This document shows positions 21,306 through 32,506 of a stretch of DNA of 64,000 nucleotides, in pieces (the first letter of the stretch is position 1; each line of letters begins with the position of its first letter). The DNA is taken from positions 1 to 64,000 of the forward strand of contig BLAL01000213.1 in NCBI GenBank assembly GCA_015698045.1, written 5' to 3'. Below the pieces are notes generated by a model that was not told where the DNA came from, made no database searches, and was given only the letters and a program-made list of their open reading frames with translations. Both the position numbers and the translations under genes were made by a program. The stretch is from Rhizophagus clarus. Its lineage: Eukaryota > Glomeromycota > Glomeromycetes > Glomerales > Glomeraceae.

Positions 21306-22138
21306 ATCGATTTTGACCAGTGTTTATACAAAATCAGCATATAAGTTTAAATTTTATATAATTTTATACAATTTAATATCTGAGTTTATTATAAAATTTT
21401 TATTATATTTATAAAATTTTTTTACAAAAATATATAATAAATAATATATATACATAAAAATTTTCATTAAAAAAAAAATTTTAAAAAAAAATTTTTAAAT
21501 CTTTAAATAAAAAATATATAACATTTTTGTAATTTATTAAACATCCAGTAATCGGATTTTGATAAAATTTATACCATTAGATTCGTCTCATTAAGACGGT
21601 TCTAATGATACTAAAATCATCATTCTAGGATTAATATTGACTGAAATAAGGTTTACTAATAAATTTTATTAATTAATTAAAAAATTATTAAAAAATTGCC
21701 TATGCTAAAATGATGTAAAATTAGCTATTTGATATAAAAATAATACTGGAAAATTACAAATTTTTTTAAAATTTTGTGGACATAATTTTCTCCTCCTTTA
21801 TCCCACCACCACCCTTCTAACCTTATGTTTTTTATATAATTTTTTTCTCTTAAGTTTGTTACACTATCATATCTAAAATTGTTATGCTGTTACGTTTAAA
21901 TTTGTTTATTTTTTACATATAAACTTGTTACACCATCACATCTAAAATGTTTTATAAATCTGTTATACTGTCACGTCTAAATTTATTTAATTTATTACAT
22001 TATTACGTCTAAAAGTTCGTGTTTTTCTTTTTTTAAATTAAGAGGTAAATTTTACAAATTTATTATAAATTTATGTGTTTTACTATTTATAGATTAAGGG
22101 GTTAATTTAGAATTTTTTTTACTAAATTTATTATCGAA
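21306..22138. other. AT-rich spacer with a diverged 35-bp repeat
   Basis: No gene. At about 21855-22012 the phrase GTTACACTATCA(T/C)(A/G)TCTAAA recurs five times in diverged form. The block GGATTAATATTGACTGAAA (about 21633) is found again near 42596, so part of this spacer belongs to a dispersed repeat. Confidence 0.4.
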
Positions 22139-22141
22139 TTA

Positions 22142-22604
22142 CAATCAGACCTCTATACAATCACATCCTATATAGTCACATCTCAAAACTGACTTTTACT
22201 TAGTTAATTTACCTCTTTATAATCACAATTCAGTTATAATCACTATCACCGCATGATCTGCAACATACATATTATTTTTACTAATAATTAAACCTCTTTA
22301 TAGTCACTATAATTTCAGTTATATCATAATTTCAGCCAGAATTATAAACAAATTTCCTTTTTTAGAATGTAGATTATAAGAAATTTTCAAAAGTTTTTTA
22401 TAAAACGGTTATCGCCCAAAAATATGCAATTCAAGTAATTTATAATTTTATAATTTTATAATTCAGGCCAAAACTAAGATAATTTTAATAATTTTATTTC
22501 TGATTTCTGATAAAAAAAATTATATACTATATATACAATCACACCTCTATACAATCACCAGTTAAGGGTGTAACCAACTTGGTGATTATATGGAGATCTA
22601 ACTG
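22142..22604. mobile_element. pogo/Tigger-like MITE
   Basis: The left end, CAATCAGACCTCTATACAATCAC from 22142, and the right end, GTGATTATATGGAGATCTAACTG to 22604, are imperfect inverted repeats, each flanked by TA. Inside, Tigger-style ATA(A/T)TCAC and TATAGTCAC words are scattered (ATAGTCACATCTC, ATAATCACTATCACC). It is 463 bp long and encodes nothing. A CAGTYRGAYCTC...TAGTCAC terminus is known from fungal pogo-type elements. Confidence 0.6.
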
Positions 22605-22854
22605 TATATTTTATTTTTGTTTATAAGGTTTTATATGTAATATATATATCATATATATACCAGATTTTTTAACTTATTAACTTTATACAAAATATAATTA
22701 TAACATATATTAAAATTCGCTTCTATTATACAAATACATATCTAACTTATCCCTATTTTTAAGTCTATTATACAAATTCATTCATATGACATATTGGAAA
22801 TTTATATAGTGTCTTTATACAAATCTGAATCCTGTATTATATGTATTTTTCAGG

Positions 22855-24400
22855 GTCCTACTTACATGGCAACATGTATTCAGAAATAGGGAACTCACTT
22901 TATGCAAACGGGAGAACTTCTTATTTATCGTCAAGGAAAACATTCAAAATTAGAAAGCTTATTAAATGACGAAGATTTCAAGAATAAATGCCAAATATGG
23001 TTACAGCAACAAACGCCAGAGTCACGTTCTCCCACCAATCTAAAAACATATATTGAAGAAACTGTATTTTCAAAATTGATAGGACATATTAAAAAAGAAA
23101 CAATTTCTGAAAAGACATGTCAAAATTATATGCATTTGTAGGGGTACAAATATGACAAAAAAAAAAGGTGTCTATTACAATGGATATAAGCAACCAGATG
23201 TGGTGAAATATAGGAAAGAATGGTTAAAAAGAATATTTGAATATAAAAAATCTAAGAAAGATTTTGATGGCAATATGTTAGATGTTGTTTTGGAACCCCA
23301 ACTTAAGTCAGGAAAGAAAGAATTAGTACAAGTAACTCATAATGAGTGCCATTTTTATGCAAATGATAGATAATAGAAAATTTGGATGCAAAAGGATGAG
23401 GATATTTTACACTCAAAACATATTGGATGTTCTATTATAGTTTTGACTTTTTTTTATCTATATCACAGATTATTACAATTATCTGATAAACAATTGCAAG
23501 TAAATCTGCATATTAAATATAAAGAGGCTTTTGTTCTTCGATCTGTACAAACAGATGGATATTAGAAATCAAAACATATGTTAGATCAGGTATAGAAAGT
23601 TAACATATACATAATTTAAAGAAAAATCAATAAATTCACCTTTTTTTACAAATAATGTAGCTCGTGCATCAAGCAATTCCAATATTTGAAATATTACATC
23701 CTGGGTGTATTGGTATTTTTTGCTTCGATCAATCAACAAATCACAATGCTATGGCAGGTGATGCACTTGTTACAACAAAAATGAATCTGAGTCCTAGAGG
23801 AAAACAGCTAAAAATGCGTGATAGTTGGTATATTAATGAAGATGGTGAAAAACGCGTACAATCAATGACATTTCCAAATAATCATTAATTGAAAGGGCAA
23901 CCAAAAGGTATTAAACAAGTTCTCAAAGAATGCAACCTTTGGCCAATGAAAGAAATTCACTTGACATGTGAGTAGTGCTTTGGAAAATATGATAATATTG
24001 ATCTGGAAAGGGTAGATTGTTGTGCATAAAAAATAATATCATTGTAACCTGATTTTTGTGAGCAACGGTTAATGTTGGAAGAAGCAATAATTAAAGCAGG
24101 ACACATATTTGAACGATACCCAAAATTTCATTGCGAGTGCAATTTTATAGAACAATTCTAGGGCTTTGCAAAACAGGAAACTAGATGAATATGCAGTTAT
24201 AATTTTGCAGATTTGATGAAACAAGTCCAAAAGTTCTTATTAGTGCCCTTGTAACAACTATTCGCAAGTTTGCTCATAAATCGTGGAAGTATATGGATGT
24301 ATATGACAAAGAATTGGAGGGTAAAACTGCTGAATGGGCTGTTAGTAAATATAAATCACATTGTCGAATACCTGAAAACATTAAAAAATTAATGGAATAG
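22855..24400 (+). pseudogene. DDE transposase relic with many stops
   Basis: The remains of one long protein can be read across frames: Leu-Leu-Asn-Asp-Glu-Asp-Phe-Lys with Gln-Gln-Gln-Thr-Pro-Glu-Ser-Arg-Ser-Pro, then Lys-Lys-Gly-Val-Tyr-Tyr-Asn-Gly. Catalytic-type blocks follow: Val-Thr-His-Asn-Glu-Cys-His-Phe-Tyr-Ala-Asn-Asp (about 23330), Phe-Cys-Phe-Asp-Gln-Ser-Thr-Asn-His (about 23718) and Cys-Asn-Phe-Ile-Glu-Gln-Phe (about 24138). The end is Arg-Ile-Pro-Glu-Asn...TAG at 24398-24400. I recognise this as a transposase family widespread in fungi with a His-(Asp/Asn)-Glu-Cys-x-Phe block; its superfamily is uncertain. Stops include TAG at 23139, 23563 and 24159 where Trp is expected and TAA at 23886 where Gln is expected. 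A poly-A indel at 23157-23166 shifts the frame. Confidence 0.65.
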
Positions 24401-26557
24401 AAAGACGTTAATTTTATTTTTTGTGGTTTAATTAATAACTTTTTAATTTTTTTTTGTGTATTAATATTTTTACATAGTATAAACTTTCATTAATATAATA
24501 AAATTTGAACGCGTCATCATCTTTTGTTGTACAAAATTCTTAGATTTTAATTGGTCAATGCTATATCACGTGATATAAGATTTCTGACTGAAAATTGAAA
24601 TAAAATCACATGATTTTTGAGTATAGATTTCTGGCACTATATCATTTCTTTTTAAAAGATAGTTTCAAAATCAATTTTTATTGTATTTTTTATAATAGTA
24701 TTTTATTTTCTATTATTTTTAGTTATTTCGTATTTAATTTTAATTGATTAATAAATCACCTGATAATAGTAATTCAAAAATAGCAGATAAAATACATTTG
24801 TATTAAGTTTTAAGAAATAAAATACTATATCACTCTTGGTCTCTTTATTTTAAAATCAATAGACTGATAAGATGAATAAACTTATTTAAACATATCCAAT
24901 TTTAATATTATATGATTTTCCTTTAATAATATAAAGAAAATCTTCTAAATTTTTAATTGTATAATTTACTTAGCCTGTTATATCTTTACCAAAAATATCT
25001 TTTTATAAAATTATAAATATATTTTAAGAGGTAAATTTTTTTGGTGATGGTAATTAATGCATATAATATAACTGAAATAACTTTATAGCACATTGCTTTA
25101 TTAGCATCAGTTATAGTCTTCATGTTTAAAAATTTTAAGATAATATTTTTCATATAGTATTTGAATGCCTTATCATTTTCTTGAAAACTGCAAATAAAAA
25201 ATAAGGTTAATATACTTATTTAATCAGGTTTAAAAATTAAATAATTACCTACTAGATATAAACTGCTTAATATTTATTATATTCTTCTCACTAATCTTAT
25301 TTTTATATAACATTTCTTTCAAATTATCAGAATCTTAAGTAAGAAGTCTTTTAAATATGTGAACCATCTCTAAGTAATCCACCAGATTATAGAAATCTAT
25401 CATTATGATTTTAACTTTAAATTGATTGAAATTTAACACTGCAATTCACAAAAATTTACATTGCAATTGTTGCATACCCCAGTCCTCAGTGTCACTCTAA
25501 AAAACTTACGGGCAGAATTATGACATTGACTATGGTTAAAAGTAATCAAAAATTCTGTTTCTATATAATAGTCATACAGATCTCCGTATTCATGAATGAT
25601 GAGTTAATTAATAATAATTTAATATGTTACGAGGAAGTCCAGTTCTTCTTAAAGTCGGGATTTGTATTGATTTGTATGTATAAGTTTAGAAAAAAAAATT
25701 TCCCAATATACTCCACAATTTGATTAATCAATCAATCAGTGAAACGTTAATTATGATTACTGTAATTGAGTGATACTAAATAAACAAAATTACTTGTACG
25801 CTGGATAATCGTAATCATGCAATTAAGCGTATTAACATATACAGCATAGTGAAGATCTAACTATAAACACTATAAACTATAAAATACGATAGAATTTATA
25901 GAATTTCGGATTTATAATTCCGCCCATTATTGTAACGTGTACAATCACGTAACACTAGATTACCAATGCTCGTGTCAATCAATTCCTTCAAATTGCGATA
26001 ATATCGTATGTCATATAACATATGAAGACAAATAATCACGGTAAATAATTACAAAATAATCAATTTACATAAGAAATCAACAATGAAATTTATAAAAAAA
26101 AAACCGTACATAAAATATTTGGCGTACAAACTCGTGATTCTAGAAAATTTAGAATATTCGATTCAAAGGAAAGAATAATTGAAAAAATTTTTTAATATTG
26201 TAGAATCAAGCAAGGAAAATTCTTTAAATTTTTTTTGTGTTAATTTGTCAATCATCTACCCCTGATTCGTATTGTAATGTTCTCTGTAGAATTCTAGATT
26301 AAATAGAATGGTATTACAATAAGCCTACATATAAATTATCGAAAGAAAAAAATAATAATTATAAAATTTACAAAGTAATATTTTTCATTGTATCACGTAG
26401 AATATTTTCTTAAATAAATTATAGCTAACTTTACTTTTTTCTCCAATTTCCTTTTTTTAAAAAAAAAATTCTTAAAAAAAAAAAAGAATTTTTTTTTTAA
26501 TAAGGTTTTAAGAAATAAATATAATAACAAAATTTTAAGACGAACGTATCGGAATTA
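24401..26557. other. AT-rich intergenic region
   Basis: No supported gene. A short pair of pogo-like ends may lie at about 25576 (TACAGATCTCCGTATTCATG) and 25863 (inverted AGATCTAACTATA), but the match is weak. CACGTGAT-type words occur near 24573 and 24605. The last 100 bases before 26558 are A/T runs typical of a 5' leader. Confidence 0.35.
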
Positions 26558-27238
26558 ATGGAAAATATTTTTTTAAATAAATATGTAAGAAGGTTTAAAA
26601 GATATTTTATAATATCAATTCTTTTTTACCTAATAGTTTCTAATGATCTAGTACTTGGTAAAGGAGGAGGAAAAGGAGGAAAAAGTGGAGGAAGTAAAGG
26701 TGGGAAAAGTGAAGGTGGTAGTAGTGGAGGTGGAGGAGATGTTGGAACAAGTAAAAATAAATCCTCGTCAAGTGATAAAACTTCGTCAACATCATATACA
26801 TCATCATCATCAGGAAATTCTTCAAAATCGACATCATGGGTATTTTTTTATAACAGTGGAAATGGACAACGTTATTGTGGTAATTTATGTGTACTTACAG
26901 CTGTATTAATACCAATTATTATTTTATTAATTATTGGATGCGGAATCTGGAAATGTTGCAGAATAAGGAAAAAAAATAAGGAGGAGAAAAAAAATAAAAT
27001 TGAAGCTGATGAAAGTAATAGTTATAGTTCAGATTCTACACCAAATTATTCTTCTACCGTTGCTCCATATTCTCATTCTCAACTTCCTTTTAATTATGAT
27101 TATAATTTGGGTGACAATTATACAAATTACGCAAATGAACATAATAAATTATCACCTCTGTCTACGGAATTAAATCAAGTGAAAAGTAGTTCTAGAAGAG
27201 AAAGTTTTGATTCTATGGATGAAGTAAGAAAAAAATAA
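26558..27238 (+). CDS. type I membrane protein with Gly/Ser/Lys-rich ectodomain
   Basis: Single exon, 226 codons, ATG at 26558. Residues 17-33 are a hydrophobic signal or anchor segment. Residues 34-92 are Gly-Gly-Lys and Ser repeats. Residues 94-111 read Trp-Val-Phe-Phe then Gly-Asn-Gly-Gln-Arg-Tyr-Cys-Gly-Asn-Leu-Cys, directly before a transmembrane helix (about 112-131). A Cys-Cys-Arg and Lys-rich stop-transfer follows, and the tail is Ser/Tyr/Asn-rich and likely cytosolic. The Trp-Cys juxtamembrane block is shared with the convergent neighbour at 27485-28672, which has a SPRY domain instead of the disordered tail. The low-complexity ectodomain suggests a cell-wall-facing or vesicle-lumen part. 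Function unknown; orientation inferred from the signal segment. No introns are needed. Confidence 0.75.
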   Translation: MENIFLNKYVRRFKRYFIISILFYLIVSNDLVLGKGGGKGGKSGGSKGGKSEGGSSGGGGDVGTSKNKSSSSDKTSSTSYTSSSSGNSSKSTSWVFFYNSGNGQRYCGNLCVLTAVLIPIIILLIIGCGIWKCCRIRKKNKEEKKNKIEADESNSYSSDSTPNYSSTVAPYSHSQLPFNYDYNLGDNYTNYANEHNKLSPLSTELNQVKSSSRRESFDSMDEVRKK

Positions 27239-27484
27239 AAAAAAAAAAAAATCAGTAAACCAATAAAATTTTAAGATTATGTATGATATGGGTAAGTAAA
27301 TTTACATAAGTATATAATTTTGTAATTCATTTTTGTATTTTAATTGTTATTATGTATTTATATTATATTATAGAAATATTATTATATTGAATAAAGTAAT
27401 TTTATTAAGATATTCAAGTTATGATATGAAAAAAAAAAAAGTGAAAATAAAAAATAATCACATGGTCTTTTTGCTGATCTCTCA

Positions 27485-28672
27485 TTAAACGTTGCTTTCA
27501 CTAGAAGAACCTTTAATACTACCAATTTTTTTTGAACTTTTTCTCTTATTCAATAAAATGGGTCCACCAGGACCATAACCTATGGCTTTTTTATATTTAA
27601 ATTCATTATCAGGATTATCTCCAAAATTAATTTCGACCATACAAGGACCACTAGCGCCAATTGTAGGAAACCAAATATGTTTTATATGAGTAAAAGCTTC
27701 ACCCAAGAAATCTCCATTTCTAGTGAAAAAAACCTCACCAGCATCAGAATAATACCCACAACCAACGGTATCCCCAACTTCCCAATCAGGTCCGTATTCA
27801 ATACCAATATTATTATTATTGAACTTTTTACCATTTATAGAATGATAACCAACAGAATATAAATTTAAACCAGGTAATCTAAAACAAGGGTAAGGTTTGG
27901 TGGCTAACCCAATAGCAATATTAGTATTGTAAGGATCCGTAATTTTCAATATGGTCATTTCGTAATAATGTAATTTTCTATGTGGTGTACTTTGAGGTTG
28001 TACAAATATTGTTTCAGAAAATTTGATTTGATCGTTTTCTACAATAATTTCTTTACTTCCAAGAACAGGCACAAAACAAGGGTAATTAGTTTGTATACTA
28101 GTATTCATAGTATTTAAAAATTTAATAATTTCCCCCTCCGATTGAATTGTTACTTTTCGACTTAATAATGTATCAGAATTATCAGAATTATCGGGAATCC
28201 ATTTCCATGCTCTCGCTCCTCTAAATCTCCGTATGTCTTCAATAAGTTCATCTGGTGGTAATTTTTCTTCTGGTGGATAATCTCGTGTAAAATTTTTTGC
28301 TTTTTCTTCAATTAACATTGAAATACGAGTTGAATCATCTCCATTTTCTCCACTTGATTTCGTTTTATTACGATATTGCCAAATACTCCATCCACAACAA
28401 ATCATTAAAAATAAAATTAATATTAATATACAAAGAATACATAAATTTGCACATTGTCGTTCTCCATTAGCTCCATATGTCCAAAATACCCATCGAGATT
28501 CTCCATTATCTTTTCTTCTTAATATTGTAGAATTACCATTATAACTGCTTATCAATATTAATAAAATTAAAAATTGATATACAGATTTTTTATGAATAAT
28601 ATTTAATAGTATTGTTTTTAATTTCATATTTTTGGGAAGTTTTTTTTTTTCTCTTTGAAATACGTATTTCAT
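27485..28672 (-). CDS. SPRY-domain membrane protein, Ssh4/Ear1-like
   Basis: Single exon, 395 codons from ATG 28670-28672; Met-16 is an alternative start giving a cleaner signal peptide. Hydrophobic segments lie at about 31-43 and 76-96, separated by the block Trp-Val-Phe-Trp...Asn-Gly-Glu-Arg-Gln-Cys-Ala-Asn-Leu-Cys. A SPRY domain occupies about 233-352, with Ile-Ala-Ile-Gly-Leu, Lys-Pro-Tyr-Pro, Arg-Leu-Pro-Gly, Ser-Val-Gly-Tyr-His-Ser, Val-Phe-Phe-Thr-Arg-Asn-Gly and Trp-Phe-Pro-Thr-Ile-Gly-Ala. These words are typical of yeast Ssh4/Ear1, endosome/vacuole membrane adaptors that bring Rsp5 to cargo. No PPxY motif is present, unlike the paralogue at 52533-53603, so Rsp5 recruitment is uncertain. 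It is convergent with 26558-27238, with about 250 bp between the stops. Confidence 0.85.
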   Translation of the reverse strand: MKYVFQREKKKLPKNMKLKTILLNIIHKKSVYQFLILLILISSYNGNSTILRRKDNGESRWVFWTYGANGERQCANLCILCILILILFLMICCGWSIWQYRNKTKSSGENGDDSTRISMLIEEKAKNFTRDYPPEEKLPPDELIEDIRRFRGARAWKWIPDNSDNSDTLLSRKVTIQSEGEIIKFLNTMNTSIQTNYPCFVPVLGSKEIIVENDQIKFSETIFVQPQSTPHRKLHYYEMTILKITDPYNTNIAIGLATKPYPCFRLPGLNLYSVGYHSINGKKFNNNNIGIEYGPDWEVGDTVGCGYYSDAGEVFFTRNGDFLGEAFTHIKHIWFPTIGASGPCMVEINFGDNPDNEFKYKKAIGYGPGGPILLNKRKSSKKIGSIKGSSSESNV

Positions 28673-30100
28673 TGGTAACGTTAAACATATTCAAGCTTCA
28701 TGTTATATATTATGTATGTACTGTAATTCGATTAACGTGGCGCAAGAGCAATATATCTCGTCAATGATTATTACAATTCCACAAAAAATCATGTCACCTA
28801 TCGAGCAGCCCCTGTGGCTTTCTAAATTATTGCGCCTTTACTTAATGGCTTATGATGACTAAATGCCATGTCTTCATTTCATAAAGACATGAAATGATTT
28901 TTTGTATATAATCTAATCAGTCCATTCCGCAATGAGGTTATCACTAATCCCTATAGAGTATAGAGTGCAGTCCGATGATCTTGAGCGCAGTCATGTCACA
29001 AAATCATTTTTTTTCCCTTCTTTGTAAAAACTTTATATTAACTTATTTGAGATAAAATTCCTATTTAATTAAATTCTGCGAAGTTCTTTTATTTGACATA
29101 ATTTACATCACTGTTTGTCACACCGCTTTCTTTGTAATATTCTTCATATGATCTAATCTTTCGTTTCTGGTTGCTGAGAAATTCCATATATTCTAGGGGA
29201 ACCAAATATTATTACATTAAAAGACATAGATGTATTTTTAATCAAATTCATCTTATACCTCTTTTAATAATTTCAGAGTAACCTAAATCTCTTAAACGTC
29301 GTTAAACTGATTATATGGAATCCATTCAAATAATACATCTTTTCTGTTAAACAGTTTATCTGACACCACTCGTATTTAATTTCTTGAAAAAGTGAAAAAC
29401 GTTAATGATGCCAAATTGTTTTAGCGTTTAAATTTGGCCGTTTCACAGAGGCTTGATTTGGAATACCCGATTTTATATTAAAAAAAAAAACCATATTTTA
29501 GTAATATTTCACGATAATTTCCTTTGTTTACAGTTTGTTCTATTCCCGTTTTACAATTATATAAAACCATTTACAACTCAATACTCCAGCAGCTAAAGTC
29601 TTGTTTCAGAACTTCTTAACCAGAAAATTATTTTTACATAATATCTGGGCAAAATTAGATTCATTAAATAATAAAATCAATAGAAAATAGAACTTTTTGT
29701 CAGGTGAAAGAGGGGGGGGATACTATGCATGGGGGGGTACTGTGGCCCACAATATACGGTATATATGGGGTTTGTTTTTTGATCTGAAATAAACTGTATT
29801 TGCATGGATTATCTCAACTTGAATACGACATTAGAATTTTAAATTTTCATCATGGCTTAAATTGTGATATAAGGGTTAATACAGAAATTACTTTATACAT
29901 AACTCGTAAGGACAGTTTTTCAATTAATTTTTGTATAAACAAAAAAACTTTTTTTTTGAAAAAAAAAGACTTTTTTATATCATAAAACTTTAAAAAGAAA
30001 TTTTTGACTAATAATAAATATCTATTTTTAACCATAACTTTACAAAAGAAACAATTTTTATTAAGGTAATAAGTAATTGTTATTTACTATGCTAGTAGTA
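28673..30100. other. intergenic region
   Basis: No supported gene. Contains GC-richer patches near 28780-28860, a G-run segment at about 29710-29740 (GGGGGGGATACTATGC and GGGGGGGTACTGTGG) and otherwise A/T runs. The 5' part should hold the promoter of the minus-strand SPRY gene, but no clear TATA box is seen. Confidence 0.35.
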
Positions 30101-30104
30101 AATA

Positions 30105-30355
30105 AATGGTCATATTTTGTTTTTTTTATCATACTTTGTTTTCTTTCATCTTTTCATTATATTTTATTTCTCTTTATATTTTGTTTTCCTTTATAATATT
30201 TCTTTATATTTCACTTCTCTTTATTATATTTTTTTTCTTTTATCACATTTTATCTCTTTTTATTATATTTTATCTTTTTTTATCATATTTCATTTTTTAT
30301 TATTATGCTTTATTCTATTATGTTTCATCATTATTTATCTCTTTTTATTTATCCT
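30105..30355. repeat. pyrimidine-rich TTTATTATATTT.CTCTT tract
   Basis: A 250-bp T/C-dominated stretch of short TTTATCATATTTTAT and TTTCTCTTTATATT units. Open frames here encode only Phe/Leu/Ile/Tyr/Ser and are not genes. It adjoins the left end of the array element at 30358. Confidence 0.6.
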
Positions 30356-30357
30356 TA

Positions 30358-31487
30358 GGGTTCTGATCAGTTCAGTTTGGTTCAATTTTTGCAAAAACTA
30401 ATACCAAATCAAATTGATCAGTATTGGTATTAGTAATTATTAAAACTGACCAATAATTACCAAAAACTGAATTAATTTACCAAACATTATTAGTAAAAAT
30501 TATTTCACATTATTTTTTTATTAAGTTAGCAAAAAAATGTTGCAAAATGATTTTTTTTATCAAATTATCTATAAAATAACATTTTATGGCATTTTGTATT
30601 AAAGTGAAAAAATGCATTTTTTATTAAAATGAAAAAACGTTACAAGATATTTTTTTATATTAAATTGTTTTATAAAAACATTTTGCAACAATTTGCAAAT
30701 TTCTCAAAAAAAAGGGTTGAACCATTTTTTTTTAATTAAATTATTTGTAAAAAAATGTTTTATAACATTTTTTTATTAATTTTGCAAAAAAAATATTGCA
30801 AAATGTTTTTTTATATTAAATTACACATTTTACAACATTTTTAAATAAAATGAAAAAATAACATTGTGAAATATTATTTTTATATTAAATTGTATATATA
30901 AAAAATATTTTACAACATTTTTTACAAATTTCGCAAAAAAATGTTGTAAATTGTATATATAAAAAATATTTTACAACATTTTTTACAAATTTCGCAAAAA
31001 AATGTTGCAAATTGTTTTTATATTAAATTGCTTATAAAAAACATTTCACAACATTTTTAAATAAATTGTTATAAAAGTTATTTTTTATATTAAATCGCCT
31101 ATGTAAAAAATATTTTGTAATATTTTTTACAAATAGATTGAAATATTTTTTTTAAATCAATTATCTATAAAAAACATTTTACAATATTTTCAAATAAAAT
31201 GAAAAAATAACATTGTAAAATATTATTTTTTATATTAAATTGCATATATAAAAAATAGTTCACAATATTTTTTACTAATTTTGCAAAAAAATGTCACAAA
31301 ACATTTTTTTAATTATATTTATTTAATAAAAAAACGTTTTTCAAAAAATATTTTATTATTAGTAAATCAGTTTGATAAATTGCAAAACTGATATCAAAAC
31401 TAAAAAATCATAAAACTGAAACTGCTCCCATATCAAAACTGATTAATACAGTTCAATAATTACTAAAACTGATTAAAACTCTATTTA
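30358..31487. mobile_element. array element, copy 1 (AAAACTGA ends, ATGTTGCAAAAC core)
   Basis: The left end reads TTCTGATCAGTTCAGTTTGG then AAAACTAATACCAAATC and AAAACTGACCAATAATTACC. The right end (about 31360-31487) carries the inverse words AGTAAATCAGTTTGATAAAT and ATTACTAAAACTGATTAAAA. The interior is a tandem array of GCAAAAAAATGTTGCAAAAT and TATAAAAAACATTTTACAAC units, self-complementary and AT-rich, 70-80 bp apart. Two further copies are at 38145-41640 and 43415-44950. No coding capacity. Confidence 0.6.
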
Positions 31488-32301
31488 TCCTTTCTTTTCT
31501 TTCTTACTACTATATATTTTCTTGTTTATTGTAATTATATTGTAACATTATTATATTAAATAATTTAATTTTTATTAATTAAATAAAATTGAAAAACTAA
31601 TCAATAAAATATTTTTAATAAATCATGTGATATATATTTAAACATCCTATGTATAAATAGAAATTTTTTAAAAAATAATAATTTTTCTTTAATTATTTTA
31701 ATAAAATAATTATACTTTTTTACAAATTGAATAATGTATTTTAGTAGATATAATATATTTTAATAGCATGATATACTATTATAATAGCTGTTATATATGA
31801 CAAATTATTTACAAATTTTATTTAAGTTTTATTTATATATTAATTAATTTTATTAAATTAAATCACTAAATAAATTAAAATATTTAATTTATATATATAT
31901 ATATATATTAATAAAAAAAAATTATTTAATTATAATTATATTAAGGATGAATTTATTCCTCATCCTAGGTGAGATCTGATATTACTCACCTCTATTACGT
32001 GATAAATACAGTGGGCGTCAAAATGAACGCACCAAAATTTAATAATTATAAAATCACGTGCCTATCGATCAAAATAAATCAAATTAATTTAATATTTTTG
32101 AATTAAGTAATATAGGTGTTGATCTTTAAAATTATAAATATTACCCCTATTTTGTATTACATAATTTACCGTTATGTAATTTTTTTTCTCATAACTATGG
32201 TGCGTTCGTTTTGCCATTTTGTAAAAAATGTAAAAATAAAGCGTAAAAAATTTTTTTTTTTATGTTTTATATTAATATTTTTACAAAAACACTTTTCCCT
32301 A

Positions 32302-32466
32302 CATATGGGGTCTTTGCAATAGAAAGGTACGAAACTCAAAAAAATTTTTAAATTTACTTTATATGCCAATTATGTTTTTTATACTAAAATAAGTGTAAAT
32401 TTAATATTAATTAAATTTTTATTTTTTTTTGAGTTTCGTACCTTTCTATTGCAAAAACCCCATATG
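32302..32466. repeat. inverted repeat in the Tc1 leader
   Basis: CATATGGGGTCTTTGCAATA then GAAAGGTACGAAACTC (from 32302) is matched by GAGTTTCGTACCTTTC then TATTGCAAAAACCCCATATG (to 32466). The arms are about 44 bp, nearly perfect, with a 75-bp AT-rich spacer. It lies just upstream of the transposase frame and could form a hairpin in the transcript or be a small MITE nested in the transposon. Confidence 0.7.
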
Positions 32467-32506
32467 TTCGTTTAAAAAAAAATATTTTTTATTAATAACT
32501 TTTAAG

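Noticed and set aside
25576..25863. Second pogo-like MITE
   Set aside because: Only 8-10 bases of terminal similarity and no matching interior; not strong enough to list as an element.
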